This document shows, one piece after another, positions 40,714 to 49,978 of a stretch of DNA of 64,000 nucleotides. The notes under the pieces were generated by a model that made no database searches, had not been told where the DNA came from, and saw nothing but the letters and a program-made list of their open reading frames with translations. The translations under genes were made by a program, and so were the position numbers. This DNA is from an uncultured Gammaproteobacteria bacterium (GTDB lineage Bacteria > Pseudomonadota > Gammaproteobacteria > Pseudomonadales > Porticoccaceae): contig CAJXQR010000012.1 of the NCBI GenBank assembly GCA_913058345.1, positions 1 through 64,000 on the forward strand. Direction: 5' to 3'. Within the stretch, counting starts at the first letter, position 1; each line of letters starts with the position of its first letter.

Positions 40714-40749
40714 AAAAAAGCCGGTACTAAAGATAGCCCCGGCTTTTTT
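40714..40749. terminator. Bidirectional terminator
   Basis: AAAAAAGCCGG pairs with CCGGCTTTTTT around a 14-base loop, with A- and T-runs on both sides. It can end the SDR transcript from the minus strand and read-through from the PilZ side. Confidence 0.85.
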
Positions 40750-40776
40750 ATCATTGTCCTAGCTCAGCACTGCCCT

Positions 40777-41526
40777 TTACTGGGCGCCCCAGCCACCATC
40801 CACTACAAACTCAGCACCAGTGATAAAGGCCGCTTCGTCGGAGCACAAGAATAAAGACATGGTCGCAATATCGATGGGCCGTCCCACTCTCGCCATTGGC
40901 GTCGAGGCGATAATGGCCTGCATCTGCTCATCACCCATCGTTTTAGCCAGCGGTGTTTCGATAATGCCGGGATGAACAGAGTTCACTCTGACACCTTGCT
41001 GCGCATATTCCAGTCCCGCCGATTTCGTCATCAAACGCACCGCACCTTTAGCACCGTGGTAAGCAATCATGCTCGGCGTGCCAATAATGCCAAACAGCGA
41101 TGAGATATTAACGATGGCACCGTTACCCGATTTTTTTAAAGCGGGCATGCAGGCCCTCATACCCAACCAGACACCGGTCTGGCAAATAGCGACAACCCGG
41201 TTAAAACCTTCGAGCGTTTCCTCTTCAACACCAGTGAAATTACCGACACCTGCATTATTCACCAAGGTTGTAATGGCGCCGTATTTATCAAGGGTGGTTT
41301 GAACGACATTTGCCCAGTCCGATTCGCTGGTGACATCCTGACGAATAAAAATGGCATCGCCCCCCTCACTCTTAATCGCACTGACCACCTGTTCACCCAG
41401 GTCTTCCTGCACATCGGTGATGACAACGTTTGCGCCCTCACTAGCATAAAGATGCGCATGTGCTTCACCAATGCCACTGGCACCGCCGGTAATGATCGCC
41501 ACTTTGCCTTCAAGTCTATTACCCAT
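40777..41526 (-). CDS. Short-chain dehydrogenase/reductase (SDR)
   Basis: 249 residues, classical SDR. Cofactor loop GGASGIGEAHA, Asp in ITDVQED (suggesting NAD(H)), NNAGVG, catalytic Ser in NISSLFG, Tyr-Lys in YHGAK, PGIIETPL and the C-terminal VVDGGWGAQ. The YxxxK is spaced normally, so it should be active. Substrate unknown. GGAG lies 9 bases before the ATG. The 5' region carries nested inverted repeats (41563-41631). Confidence 0.93.
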   Translation of the reverse strand: MGNRLEGKVAIITGGASGIGEAHAHLYASEGANVVITDVQEDLGEQVVSAIKSEGGDAIFIRQDVTSESDWANVVQTTLDKYGAITTLVNNAGVGNFTGVEEETLEGFNRVVAICQTGVWLGMRACMPALKKSGNGAIVNISSLFGIIGTPSMIAYHGAKGAVRLMTKSAGLEYAQQGVRVNSVHPGIIETPLAKTMGDEQMQAIIASTPMARVGRPIDIATMSLFLCSDEAAFITGAEFVVDGGWGAQ

Positions 41527-41562
41527 ACTATTATTCTCCGTTTTTTATTTGAGTGTGAATTC

Positions 41563-41631
41563 GAGTGTCGGCACCCACAAGACGTGGCATGCCATACTAT
41601 TGTCAACCTATTGTCTTAGTATGCGACACTC
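41563..41631 (-). promoter_or_regulatory. Nested inverted repeats upstream of the SDR gene
   Basis: GAGTGTCG (41563-41570) pairs with CGACACTC (41624-41631); inside, CATACTA (41593-41599) pairs with TAGTATG (41617-41623) and CCAC with GTGG near 41574-41586, giving a possible three-way junction. The block also holds two GACAATAG copies 11 bases apart on the minus strand. It lies 37 bases before the SDR start and may be an operator or a structured leader. Confidence 0.5.
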
Positions 41632-41787
41632 ACGGCTGTAGCATCAACCATGATTCTCCGCCGGATAAAGGTAAAATCGCTCTGGGTTTGAAAAATGATC
41701 TCTTATTAAAAGCACCGTAATATATTTTCATACTTTCACACTGAGAACAGAGGAGATAGCTGCCATTTCGGTCAGCACCCTCCCAAT

Positions 41788-42804
41788 TCAACCTCGAATA
41801 ATTGCCATCTGACTGGCCAGCACATCGGTAGGCAAGCTGTTCTCCAGAGTGAGTCTATCGACCAAACTGCCATAACGCGCCTTCATTTTCTCAGCCACCT
41901 GCAAAGGCTCACCGACAAGGGCAAAGGTTTCAAGCATTTCATCACTGATTAGCTCAGGCATTTTGTCCCAACCTTTATTTTTGGACAGATGGTTGAGTTT
42001 AGGGTGTAGGTCTTGCCAATCGTGACATTCAAGTACCGTTTTATAAGCGGGTGTAGAGGCATAGAAAGCAATGCGATATTTAACCTTTTGTTTGCAGATC
42101 TCGAACGCCTCCTCCGTCTGGCCAGTAACGACAAAGGGTGGCAACGAAATTTCAAAGGCACTGCGCGAGCGGCCATTTTCAGCCAGCGTTTCATTAATAG
42201 AAGGGAGAATGCGTTCTTCGATAAACTGTTGGGTACTGAAAGTATGGATAATTAAACCATCGGCATCTCGGGCCGCTGTTTGCAACATCTTTGGCCCCAC
42301 AGCTGCCATGACGACTTTGGGTCGGCCAAACTCGGTATTTTTTGGCGTAAAGTCAGGCGTCATTAAAGTGTGCTGATAATAATCACCACGAAATCCCAGC
42401 GGTTCATCATCGTACCAACAATCCCAAATCGCATGGAGAGAGCGGATGAATTCGCTCATCTGCTTAGCCGGACCATGCCAGGGCATACCAAAACGTTTGG
42501 TAACATGGGCCTTGATTTGCGACCCCAAACCCAAGGTAAAGCGACCTCGCGAATAGGCGTTTAAATCGTGTGCAGTATAAGCCGTAGTCATCGGGCTGCG
42601 AGCAAAGGCGACAGCAATGCCGGTGCGCAGTTCTAGGTCCTCAGTCGCGTCCGCGCCCATGCCGACAATCAAGAAAGGGTCATTTTGTATCTCGGCCGTA
42701 ACGACGCCATCAAAACCCTGGCTTTCAAAGGCCCGGTAGCCGTCCTTGATGGAACCTATATCATCCATGTTGTCACCAAAACTAAAGCTGCTATCTATCT
42801 TCAT
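41788..42804 (-). CDS. Luciferase-like oxidoreductase (TIGR03617-type, F420-dependent group)
   Basis: 338 residues with the bacterial-luciferase (beta/alpha)8 fold: FESQGFDGVVTAE, LELRTGIAVAFARSPMTTAYTAHDLNAYSRGRFTLGLGSQIKAHVTKRFGMPW, GDYYQHTLMTP and VVMAAVGPKML. I recognise the TIGR03617-like group, annotated as F420-dependent from its actinobacterial members; in a gammaproteobacterium FMN is as likely, and nothing here proves the cofactor. Such enzymes often occur near steroid, terpenoid or cyclic-ketone degradation genes. AGGGG precedes the ATG. Divergent from an AraC regulator, which may control it. Confidence 0.88.
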   Translation of the reverse strand: MKIDSSFSFGDNMDDIGSIKDGYRAFESQGFDGVVTAEIQNDPFLIVGMGADATEDLELRTGIAVAFARSPMTTAYTAHDLNAYSRGRFTLGLGSQIKAHVTKRFGMPWHGPAKQMSEFIRSLHAIWDCWYDDEPLGFRGDYYQHTLMTPDFTPKNTEFGRPKVVMAAVGPKMLQTAARDADGLIIHTFSTQQFIEERILPSINETLAENGRSRSAFEISLPPFVVTGQTEEAFEICKQKVKYRIAFYASTPAYKTVLECHDWQDLHPKLNHLSKNKGWDKMPELISDEMLETFALVGEPLQVAEKMKARYGSLVDRLTLENSLPTDVLASQMAIIRG

Positions 42805-43143
42805 TATTTTTCCCCTTGTTTTTTTTATGTGTCACTGATTGTATTCCAGTGTACAAAAACATCCACGTAAAGGCCTTAGCGATGTGCTCACTGATTTGCA
42901 TGGGGGCTCCTCGGGACAGCCCAATCCCATATTGACACGGCAATACTACGGGTAATGTCGAGTATCAATCTCAGGGGAAATTGGTTTTTTTATCAGCTAC
43001 AATAGCTCACGAGTATGGCGGTGGAAACGTGGTGGAGACTTATTGAGTACTGACTATTGACACACAGCCAGAAAAGGCCGCCGGACTCGGGCGCACACAA
43101 AAACTATTCATAAACGGGTGTCCATTGAATTAGGTCTTAGTAC
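42805..43143. other. Divergent regulatory stretch between LLM and AraC genes
   Basis: About 340 bases with no gene. TTGACA hexamers occur at about 42933 and 43052 on the plus strand, but neither has a good -10 box at 16-18 bases. It probably holds the promoters of both divergent genes and the AraC operator. Confidence 0.45.
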
Positions 43144-44217
43144 ATGTCAAACAAAAAACCTGCCAGCTCTTCGGCACCGGCAACACCGACAAAAGATACC
43201 TCAAATATTATTAGCAGCGGGCACGCCGTCTCATCAGCTTACGCCAATTTGGTGTTCAATACTCTGGGCCACAGCGATGAGGTATTGGCTTGCTTTGCCC
43301 GCCACGGCATCAGTAAAGAGCAGCTGGCAGATTCTTCTATAAAAATCCCCTTTGACCCGCTATCCGATGCAATTTTTGAGCTGATGGAAACATTAAATAT
43401 GCCCGATGCGGGCTTATCTATCGGCCGGCAAATTCACATTTCCAGCCACGGCGCCATGGGGGTAGCGGTCATCAGCAGCGAGACCGTTGGTCAGGCCATT
43501 CACGATGCCGCTAAGTACTATCACACAGCGATTACCTTTTGCGATCTAGAGGTGTATTACGATCGCGACCACGTCATTGTCGAAATTGTTGAAACACACG
43601 GCAATCCAGCATTTCAGGCCGTCGTGATAGAGGCGATGATGTTGACGATGCAAAATGCGCTGGAATTTGTCAGCGGTAAATCTCTTACTTGTGCCAAAGT
43701 TGTTTTTGCCTACCCACCGCCCAAATACGCTGGCGATTACAGCAGCTTTTTTTCTGGTGAAGTCTGCTTCAACGGCGACAAGCACATGCTGATTTTGCCC
43801 AAGAGCGCACTCGATATGCGCTGCATAACGGCCGATGAGCACATTCACCGGCTCGCCGAAGACCAGCTACAACAAAAAATGCAGGAAATACGTTCCAACA
43901 ATCTAACTATGTCCCACGTGTTGGAACTCATGCGCCGCCAACCCGATAATATGCCGACACTTGAAGACTTAGCCAAGGTTTTTAATGTTTCGTCGCGCAC
44001 CATTATTCGCTATCTACAGGCTGAAAACACCACCTACCGAAAACTCCGCGACTCGGTCCACAAACAACTGGCCACCGATGCCCTTCGTAACACCGAGCAT
44101 TCTATCGACTCCATTGCCTTAAACCTGGGTTACCAGGATACGACCAGTTTCCGTCGCGCCTTCAAACGCTGGTGCAATTGCTCTCCCTCTGAATACCGCA
44201 ATAAGACGTCTGAATAA
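43144..44217 (+). CDS. AraC-family transcriptional regulator (OruR/AraC_N type)
   Basis: 357 residues. The N-terminal region (about 40-225) is the arabinose-binding-like AraC_N domain with ISSHGAMGVAVISSETVGQAI, typical of OruR/ArgR-like regulators. The C-terminal two-helix-turn-helix unit is LEDLAKVFNVSSRTIIRYLQAENTTYRKLRDS and SIDSIALNLGYQDTTSFRRAFKRWCNCSPSEYR. Such proteins usually activate a neighbouring catabolic gene when an effector binds. Candidates are the divergent LLM gene and the SDR gene downstream. AGG lies before the ATG. Confidence 0.94.
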   Translation: MSNKKPASSSAPATPTKDTSNIISSGHAVSSAYANLVFNTLGHSDEVLACFARHGISKEQLADSSIKIPFDPLSDAIFELMETLNMPDAGLSIGRQIHISSHGAMGVAVISSETVGQAIHDAAKYYHTAITFCDLEVYYDRDHVIVEIVETHGNPAFQAVVIEAMMLTMQNALEFVSGKSLTCAKVVFAYPPPKYAGDYSSFFSGEVCFNGDKHMLILPKSALDMRCITADEHIHRLAEDQLQQKMQEIRSNNLTMSHVLELMRRQPDNMPTLEDLAKVFNVSSRTIIRYLQAENTTYRKLRDSVHKQLATDALRNTEHSIDSIALNLGYQDTTSFRRAFKRWCNCSPSEYRNKTSE

Positions 44218-44220
44218 CAT

Positions 44221-44240
44221 GGAGGGAGGCCCTCCCATTA
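44221..44240 (+). terminator. Weak hairpin after the AraC gene
   Basis: GGAGGG/CCCTCC with a 3-base loop, directly after the stop codon, followed by an AT-rich stretch without a clean T-run. Confidence 0.35.
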
Positions 44241-44418
44241 AATTTTGACGATACCGATGGCGCACTATTGCAAGGTCGTGCAACAAAGGACGCTAACGAC
44301 TGTGGCTCCCAGATACGCACTCATGACTTTCTCACAGGCCCCTTAGACATAAACTGTTAAACTACGCGTCGAATTTCAAGGGGTCATTGCCCGATTACTG
44401 CCAACGAAGGATTAACTC

Positions 44419-45231
44419 ATGTCAAATATTTCAATTTCAATGGAAGGTAAAGTTGCCTTAATTACCGGCTCCGCTCGCGGCCTGGGTGCCGAGATTGCCA
44501 AAACCCTGTCCAGGGCCGGGGCGACTATCATGATTACCGACATTCTTGAAGATCTGGGCCGAGCAACGGTTAAAGAAATAGAAGAAGCCGGTGGTCGCGC
44601 CGCATTTTTGCCTCACAATGTCACCAGCGAAGCCGATTGGGAACGCGTTACCACCGAAACGGTAAATCAGTTTGGCGGTCTCGATGTAGTCGTCAATAAT
44701 GCTGGCATCGAGATTTGCGCCTTGCTTGAAAACACCAAGCTTGAAGACTTTCAACGTATTCTCGACATCAATGTCAGTGGTGTCTTCCTCGGCCTCAAAC
44801 ACGCCTGTAAAGCCATGAAACCCGGCGGCATTGCGGGCAAAGGCGGCTCCATCATCAATCTGTCCTCGGTGGCCGGCCTGCGCGGCTACTCCGGCCTCGG
44901 AGCCTATTGCGGTAGTAAGGGTGGCGTTAAACTACTGACCAAAGCCGCTGCTGTTGAGTTCGCCAGCTTGAAATACGGCATCCGCGTCAATTCTATCCAC
45001 CCTGGACTGATCCCGACGAATATGGGTGAAAACGTACTTCAGGGTTTCGTCGATGCCGGCCTCGCACCCTCAGCAGAAAAAGTAAAAGACGCCTTCGAGC
45101 GCAGCACTCCGCTAGGTATGATTGGTCAGCCCTCTGACATTGCCAACGCCGCGCTATACCTGGCCAGTGATCAGTCACCCTGGGTCACCGGGGCTGAGAT
45201 TGTCGTTGATGGCGGTACCACTGCCACCTGA
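44419..45231 (+). CDS. Short-chain dehydrogenase/reductase (SDR)
   Basis: 270 residues, classical SDR. GSARGLGAEIA (cofactor loop with Ser in place of the second Gly), Asp in ITDILEDLG suggesting NAD(H), NNAGIE, NLSSVAG with the catalytic Ser, YCGSK for Tyr-Lys, PGLIPTNMG and VVDGGTTAT. It has a few residues more than the minus-strand SDRs in the loop before the Ser (AMKPGGIAGKGGSI). AAGGA before the ATG and a strong terminator after the stop. The AraC regulator upstream on the same strand may control it. Confidence 0.93.
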   Translation: MSNISISMEGKVALITGSARGLGAEIAKTLSRAGATIMITDILEDLGRATVKEIEEAGGRAAFLPHNVTSEADWERVTTETVNQFGGLDVVVNNAGIEICALLENTKLEDFQRILDINVSGVFLGLKHACKAMKPGGIAGKGGSIINLSSVAGLRGYSGLGAYCGSKGGVKLLTKAAAVEFASLKYGIRVNSIHPGLIPTNMGENVLQGFVDAGLAPSAEKVKDAFERSTPLGMIGQPSDIANAALYLASDQSPWVTGAEIVVDGGTTAT

Positions 45232-45247
45232 CTCGCCAGCTAAATCC

Positions 45248-45278
45248 AAAAAAACCGCGATTATTCGCGGTTTTTTTT
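45248..45278. terminator. Bidirectional terminator between SDR and ParA genes
   Basis: AAAAAACCGCGA pairs with TCGCGGTTTTTT around a 4-base loop, with A- and T-runs on both sides, between two convergent genes. Confidence 0.92.
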
Positions 45279-45306
45279 GTGGGCGCTTTGCTGTATGGAA
45301 GCACGG

Positions 45307-45972
45307 CTAGGCCGGCCGATTTGGCAGGCTGCGCTTACTATTCAACCAACGAAAAATTCGCCTCCAGCTGTCCCGGTCATACTCCGTTCTAGCTGGCGAG
45401 AACTCAAAGATCGACAAACCTGTCTCTGCAGCACGAATATAGTTTTGGCTGGCCCGTAATAAAGACAGGTAAGGTACTTTTTTACCATTAGGCAATTTTA
45501 TCATGCCAAGGTAATCATCGAGATCGCCAGCCGCCAGCGTATTTTCCCTGACACGATTGGCGACCGTCGCTAATTTAACCTGAGTATTAAGCACGCGTCG
45601 CAGCGCATTTAACTGACCAATGAAATGTTCTGCTGCACGAATATCAATCGGAGAAGGCAAGATGGGAATCAAAATACTATCGGCGCGCTGCACCAGGTTA
45701 GCCAACGGGCGACCACTGACCCCAGCGGGGCTATCCATAATCAAATACTCGGTATTTTTAGGTACACGCACCGCATTCTGCCAGGCCTCCAGGCCGCGAA
45801 TAGGGGGACGATCAGCAGGGCGCGCATCCAACCAGTCCGTACTCGAACCCTGGGGGTCAAAATCAGCCAACACCACCTTTTTACCTTTCAGTGCATAGTA
45901 GGCTGCAATGTTCGTTGCCATTGTCGTTTTACCACAACCACCCTTGGCATTGAGCAGTAGTATCGAGCGCAT
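45307..45972 (-). CDS. Orphan ParA/MinD-family ATPase
   Basis: 221 residues. The deviant Walker A is NAKGGCGKTTMATNIA (signature Lys at residue 10), with Walker A' ADFDPQGSSTDWL and the Walker B-like YLIMDSPAGVSG. The small size and missing N-terminal HTH match the stand-alone ParA group (McdA/ParC-like). Such ATPases position plasmids, chemoreceptors or other cargo on the nucleoid. No ParB gene or parS-like repeat is seen next to it, so the cargo is unknown. A GGG-containing ribosome site precedes the ATG. Confidence 0.9.
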   Translation of the reverse strand: MRSILLLNAKGGCGKTTMATNIAAYYALKGKKVVLADFDPQGSSTDWLDARPADRPPIRGLEAWQNAVRVPKNTEYLIMDSPAGVSGRPLANLVQRADSILIPILPSPIDIRAAEHFIGQLNALRRVLNTQVKLATVANRVRENTLAAGDLDDYLGMIKLPNGKKVPYLSLLRASQNYIRAAETGLSIFEFSPARTEYDRDSWRRIFRWLNSKRSLPNRPA

Positions 45973-46047
45973 GCAATCACCCTTTCAAGTTATCGACAAA
46001 CGTAGACCGAGGGCTACCCACCGCTCCCCGGCCATACCAATTTATAA

Positions 46048-46812
46048 CTAGTGGCAGGTATAGCCACCATCAATAATCAACTCCGTGCCCGTCACATACT
46101 TCGACTCGTCCGATGCCAGATATAAAATACCGTAACCCTGGTCCAGTGGCTCAGCCATATGCCCGGCCACTATCTCATGCTGAATTCGCACTAAATCGGC
46201 GGGGCCAAACAAATCACCGGCACTGGCGGCCATTGGCGTTTTGGTAAAACCGGGATGCACTGAGTTGACCCGAATATTGTATTTTTTCTCGGCACAGTAC
46301 AGGGCCGCCGACTTGGTAAACAAGCGCACACCGCCCTTGCTGGCATTATAAGCCGCCGAACGAGGATCACCGATAATCCCTTCAATCGAAGAGATATTGA
46401 CGATGCTACCACCACCATTAAGCTTCATTTGCTTGATGGCATTTTGAGTGCCCATAAAGACAGCCTCCAGATTGACTGACTGAATAAAGCGCCAGTGGGC
46501 CAGGTCGCTCTCTTCAAGGTCGGTCGCAGCACCAACACCCGCATTATTCACCAACACATCTAAACGACCGTATTCGGCAACAACGGCGGCAATGACTTCT
46601 GGCCAACGACTTTCACTGGTGACATCCTGCTCGATAAAGATGGCCGCATAACCTTGATCTCGTAGTCCCTGAGCCGCCGCTTCGCCTTCTTTGGGACGAA
46701 GATCGGTAATCGCCACTTTGCCGCCTTCGCGACACATTAACTCTGCCGCCGAATAACCGATACCAGCAGTCCCCCCGGTAATCAGGCACACCTTGTCCTG
46801 TACTCTAGCCAT
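46048..46812 (-). CDS. SDR, second copy of a tandem pair
   Basis: 254 residues from the ATG at 46812, which has AGGAGG 8 bases upstream (two in-frame GTG codons precede it). Cofactor loop GGTAGIGYSAAE, Asp in ITDLRPKEGE (NAD(H)-like), NNAGVG, NISSIEGIIGDP, YNASK and IIDGGYTCH. By eye roughly three quarters of its residues match the next SDR (46833-47597), of equal length. The divergent stretch is residues about 190-212 (AASAGDLFGPADLVRIQHE), in the substrate lid. Probably one operon with it, 20 bases downstream. Confidence 0.94.
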   Translation of the reverse strand: MARVQDKVCLITGGTAGIGYSAAELMCREGGKVAITDLRPKEGEAAAQGLRDQGYAAIFIEQDVTSESRWPEVIAAVVAEYGRLDVLVNNAGVGAATDLEESDLAHWRFIQSVNLEAVFMGTQNAIKQMKLNGGGSIVNISSIEGIIGDPRSAAYNASKGGVRLFTKSAALYCAEKKYNIRVNSVHPGFTKTPMAASAGDLFGPADLVRIQHEIVAGHMAEPLDQGYGILYLASDESKYVTGTELIIDGGYTCH

Positions 46813-46832
46813 CACCACATCCTCCTTGAGTT

Positions 46833-47597
46833 TTAATGGCAGGTAAAGCCACCGTCGATAACCAATTCAGTGCCTGTCATATAACGCGACTCGTCAGAGG
46901 CCAGGAACAAAATGCCGTAAGCTTGATCAATGGGCTCTGCCATATGACCGATAACAATTTCACGATTGATGCGTTCTGAGTCTTCCGGCGAAAACTGATC
47001 AATAGCACCATCAACCATGGGCGTGACGGTGAAACCGGGATGCAGCGAATTGACGCGAATATTGTATTTTTTCTCCGCACAATACAGGGCCGCCGATTTA
47101 CTAAACAGTCGCACACCACCTTTACTCGCGTTATAAGCGCCAAAGCGGGGATCACCTACCAGACCTTCGATTGAAGAAATATTAATAATGCTGCCACCAC
47201 CATTAAGTTTCATTTGCTTAATGGCATTTTGGGTGCCCATAAACACCGCTTCCATATTCACCGAATTCACAAAACGCCAGTGGGCCAGGTCGCTCTCCTC
47301 GAGATCCGTTTGCTCACCAACACCGGCATTATTAACAAGAATATCGAGGCGGCCATATTTCTCAACCACTGCGGCAACAACCTCTTTCCAACGCTCTTCA
47401 TCGGTCACATTTTGTTCGAGAAACATCGCGTCATACCCTTGATCGCGCAGTTTTTGCGCAGAGGCTTCGCCCTCCACTGCACGTAAATCGGTGATGACAA
47501 TTTTGCCACCCTCTTTAGCCATTAATTCGGCGGTGGCATAACCAATACCCGCTGTGCCGCCAGTGATCAATGCTACTTTGTCTTGTACTCGTCCCAT
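46833..47597 (-). CDS. SDR, first copy of a tandem pair
   Basis: 254 residues from the ATG at 47597, with GGGAG upstream; a longer frame to 47657 adds 20 residues unlike SDRs. GGTAGIGYATAE, ITDLRAVEGE, NNAGVGEQTDLEESDLAHWRF, NISSIEGLVGDP, YNASKGGVRLF and VIDGGFTCH. Near-copy of the downstream SDR apart from the lid region (MVDGAIDQFSPEDSERINRE), which suggests a tandem duplication followed by change in substrate preference. Substrate unknown. Confidence 0.94.
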   Translation of the reverse strand: MGRVQDKVALITGGTAGIGYATAELMAKEGGKIVITDLRAVEGEASAQKLRDQGYDAMFLEQNVTDEERWKEVVAAVVEKYGRLDILVNNAGVGEQTDLEESDLAHWRFVNSVNMEAVFMGTQNAIKQMKLNGGGSIINISSIEGLVGDPRFGAYNASKGGVRLFSKSAALYCAEKKYNIRVNSLHPGFTVTPMVDGAIDQFSPEDSERINREIVIGHMAEPIDQAYGILFLASDESRYMTGTELVIDGGFTCH

Positions 47598-48027
47598 CTC
47601 TATCTCCCTGTTCTTATTGAATGTTTTAAGTTGTCGTTCAATGGTCGCAAACGTCATAGCGCTTTTCTCAAGCGATCATTGTGCGGTGTCGCCAGTCATC
47701 GATACTCACTGCGCTTGTGCTTTACCCTACAGCCCTGTCAAGCCACAACAGAGCATACACTTTGTCGCGACTGCAAAGCACTAGGACCGCTATCACTAAC
47801 TATTCTTCGATAGCCATCACCTTCGAGAAGCGCAACAGTTTATCGGGGATGTAATTTACCAGTTCCTGAAAAAAGTATCACATCAACCACCTTGCTAGTT
47901 CTTAAGATGAAAAGCCCTTTTTTGTAGTCAATGATTTACCGAAGCCGGAAGATCGCCAGAAAGCGTGTAGTGGTTATAGTGGAAACTATCGAAAAGTACG
48001 ACTCAGAGTACCGGGGTAAAAGAAAAC
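47598..48027. other. Intergenic stretch, no gene seen
   Basis: About 430 bases between the SDR pair and prmC. No ORF with a ribosome site, no RNA gene. It should contain the promoter of the SDR pair, but no clear hexamer pair is seen. Confidence 0.5.
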
Positions 48028-48882
48028 TCACACAAGGCACTTGAGGCAAGCCAGCGTCAGACGAGGGTGCCCCGCTATGTCACGCCGTGTAGATACTTGG
48101 CTGTATCCTTCATTCATCAACTGGGCATGCACGGCTTCAGCCTGCAGATAGCCGTGCTCAATTAACAGCCATCCACCATCAATTAAATAGTCTTTTGCCC
48201 CAGAAATAATTAGCTCGATATCAGCCAAGCCATTATTACCCGACACGAGAGCAGAGTCCGGTTCAAAGCGTACGTCACCTTCGTTTAAATGAGGATCACC
48301 AGCATCAATATAAGGGGGGTTAGTGACAATAAGATCAAATTTTTGCCGAGAAATTTCTGTAAACCAATGACTTTGTAGGAGGTGAACGTTGCGCAAATCT
48401 AAACGCTGGCGGTTTTTTTCGGCGAGAAATACTGCTTCCGATACGCTATCGACAGCGATTATTTTCCAGTTCGGGCGCTCGCTTGCCAGGGCCAGAGCAA
48501 TAGCGCCGGTACCGGTCCCGAGGTCGAGAATATGTGCAGTGGATTTGTCGAGCAAATTGAGAGCGGTTTCAACGAGCAGCTCTGTATCGGGCCGGGGTAT
48601 CAAGGTCGTCGCATTGACGGCTAAAGAGAGCGACCAAAACTCTTTTGTTTCCGTCAAATGCGCAATGGGCTCACCGTGAGCACGGCGCTGGAGCAAATCA
48701 TTAAATTGCTCGACCATTTTTGGCTCGAGCATCTTCTCCGGCCAGGTAAAAAGATAGCTACGTGGCTTATCGAGCACATGGCACAACAGCACTTCCAGAT
48801 CGAGGCGCGGCGTATCACTGACACCATCGAGCACCGAGGCAAGCTGCAGCAACTCAGCGATACTAGATTTTTCTACAGGCAT
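48028..48882 (-). CDS. prmC: Release-factor glutamine N5-methyltransferase
   Basis: 284 residues. An N-terminal helical domain (LLQLASVLDGVSDTPRLDLEVLLCHVL) recognises the release factor, and the Rossmann domain has DLGTGTGAIALALA (AdoMet) and the catalytic VTNPPYID. It methylates the Gln of the GGQ motif in RF1 and RF2. Start 13 bases after the prfA stop with no clear ribosome site, so translation is likely coupled. Last gene of hemA-prfA-prmC. Confidence 0.95.
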   Translation of the reverse strand: MPVEKSSIAELLQLASVLDGVSDTPRLDLEVLLCHVLDKPRSYLFTWPEKMLEPKMVEQFNDLLQRRAHGEPIAHLTETKEFWSLSLAVNATTLIPRPDTELLVETALNLLDKSTAHILDLGTGTGAIALALASERPNWKIIAVDSVSEAVFLAEKNRQRLDLRNVHLLQSHWFTEISRQKFDLIVTNPPYIDAGDPHLNEGDVRFEPDSALVSGNNGLADIELIISGAKDYLIDGGWLLIEHGYLQAEAVHAQLMNEGYSQVSTRRDIAGHPRLTLACLKCLV

Positions 48883-48895
48883 GCTTTAGTTATTT

Positions 48896-49978
48896 TTATT
48901 CTGCCAACGCAGCCAACTGCTCAGTCTGATATTCAGTAATTAAGGGCTGAATAACCTGCCCTAAATCACCCTGCATAATTTCATCAATTTTGTACAGAGT
49001 GAGATTAATGCGATGATCAGTCACCCTCCCCTGAGGGAAATTATAGGTGCGGATCCTCTCCGAACGATCGCCACTACCGACAAGATTACGGCGTAAGTCA
49101 GACTCTTCCTGTGATTGTTTCTGCTGTAACCCATCGAGAATACGTGCCTGTAATAGAGACATCGCCCGCGCTTTGTTCTTATGCTGCGAGCGTTCGTCCT
49201 GACATTCCACCACAATACCCGTCGGCAAGTGTGTTAAGCGAATCGCCGAATCAGTTTTGTTTACGTGCTGCCCCCCCGCCCCCGAAGCACGGAAAGTATC
49301 GACGCGCAGGTCGGCTTTATTAATCTCCACAGCGCCAATTTCATCAACCTCCGGTAAAACAGCCACCGTACAGGCCGAGGTATGTACCCGCCCTTGGGAT
49401 TCGGTCTCGGGCACACGTTGTACACGGTGGGCTCCCGACTCAAATTTAAAACGGGAAAACACATCTTTACCAGCAATGCGCGCGATAATTTCCTTGTAAC
49501 CGCCATGGTCGCCCTGGCGTTCGTTGACAATCTCCACCTTCCAGCCCTGGGATTCCGCATAGCGCGAGTACATACGGTACAAATCACCCGAAAATATTGC
49601 CGCCTCATCGCCCCCCGTGCCAGCACGAATTTCAAGAAACACATTGTTCTTGTCGTTAGGGTCTTTGGGCAGCAACAGGGTTTGCAAGTCCTTCTCTAAA
49701 CCCGTCAGCGCCTCTTCACCCTCACGCAATTCCTCCTGCGCCAACTCTCGCATATCGGGGTCGCTGTCTTTGAGCATGGCCCGGGCTTCGTCAACATTGC
49801 CCATGACCTGGAGAAATTGCTGATAGGTTTTCGCCACGGGCTCCAGCTCCGCATATTCCATCGACAGGCCACGAAAGCGATTTTGCTCAGCAATAACCTC
49901 CGCATCGCTGAGCAGGTGCCCGACTTCGTCATAACGCTCAGCAAGACGATCCAGCTTTTCTAGTAGCGAGGCTTTCAT
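48896..49978 (-). CDS. prfA: Peptide chain release factor 1
   Basis: 360 residues, standard length. The GGQ loop is in [26 protein letters not shown], and the RF1-specific anticodon-mimic PET lies in [18 protein letters not shown] (PxT, reading UAA/UAG). It ends translation at UAA and UAG. The start overlaps the hemA stop by four bases (ATGA). The GGQ glutamine is the target of the adjacent prmC product. Confidence 0.98.
   Translation of the reverse strand: MKASLLEKLDRLAERYDEVGHLLSDAEVIAEQNRFRGLSMEYAELEPVAKTYQQFLQVMGNVDEARAMLKDSDPDMRELAQEELREGEEALTGLEKDLQTLLLPKDPNDKNNVFLEIRAGTGGDEAAIFSGDLYRMYSRYAESQGWKVEIVNERQGDHGGYKEIIARIAGKDVFSRFKFESGAHRVQRVPETESQGRVHTSACTVAVLPEVDEIGAVEINKADLRVDTFRASGAGGQHVNKTDSAIRLTHLPTGIVVECQDERSQHKNKARAMSLLQARILDGLQQKQSQEESDLRRNLVGSGDRSERIRTYNFPQGRVTDHRINLTLYKIDEIMQGDLGQVIQPLITEYQTEQLAALAE

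Noticed and set aside
42933-43060. TTGACA promoters before the AraC gene
   Set aside because: Two good -35 hexamers but no -10 box at proper spacing for either.
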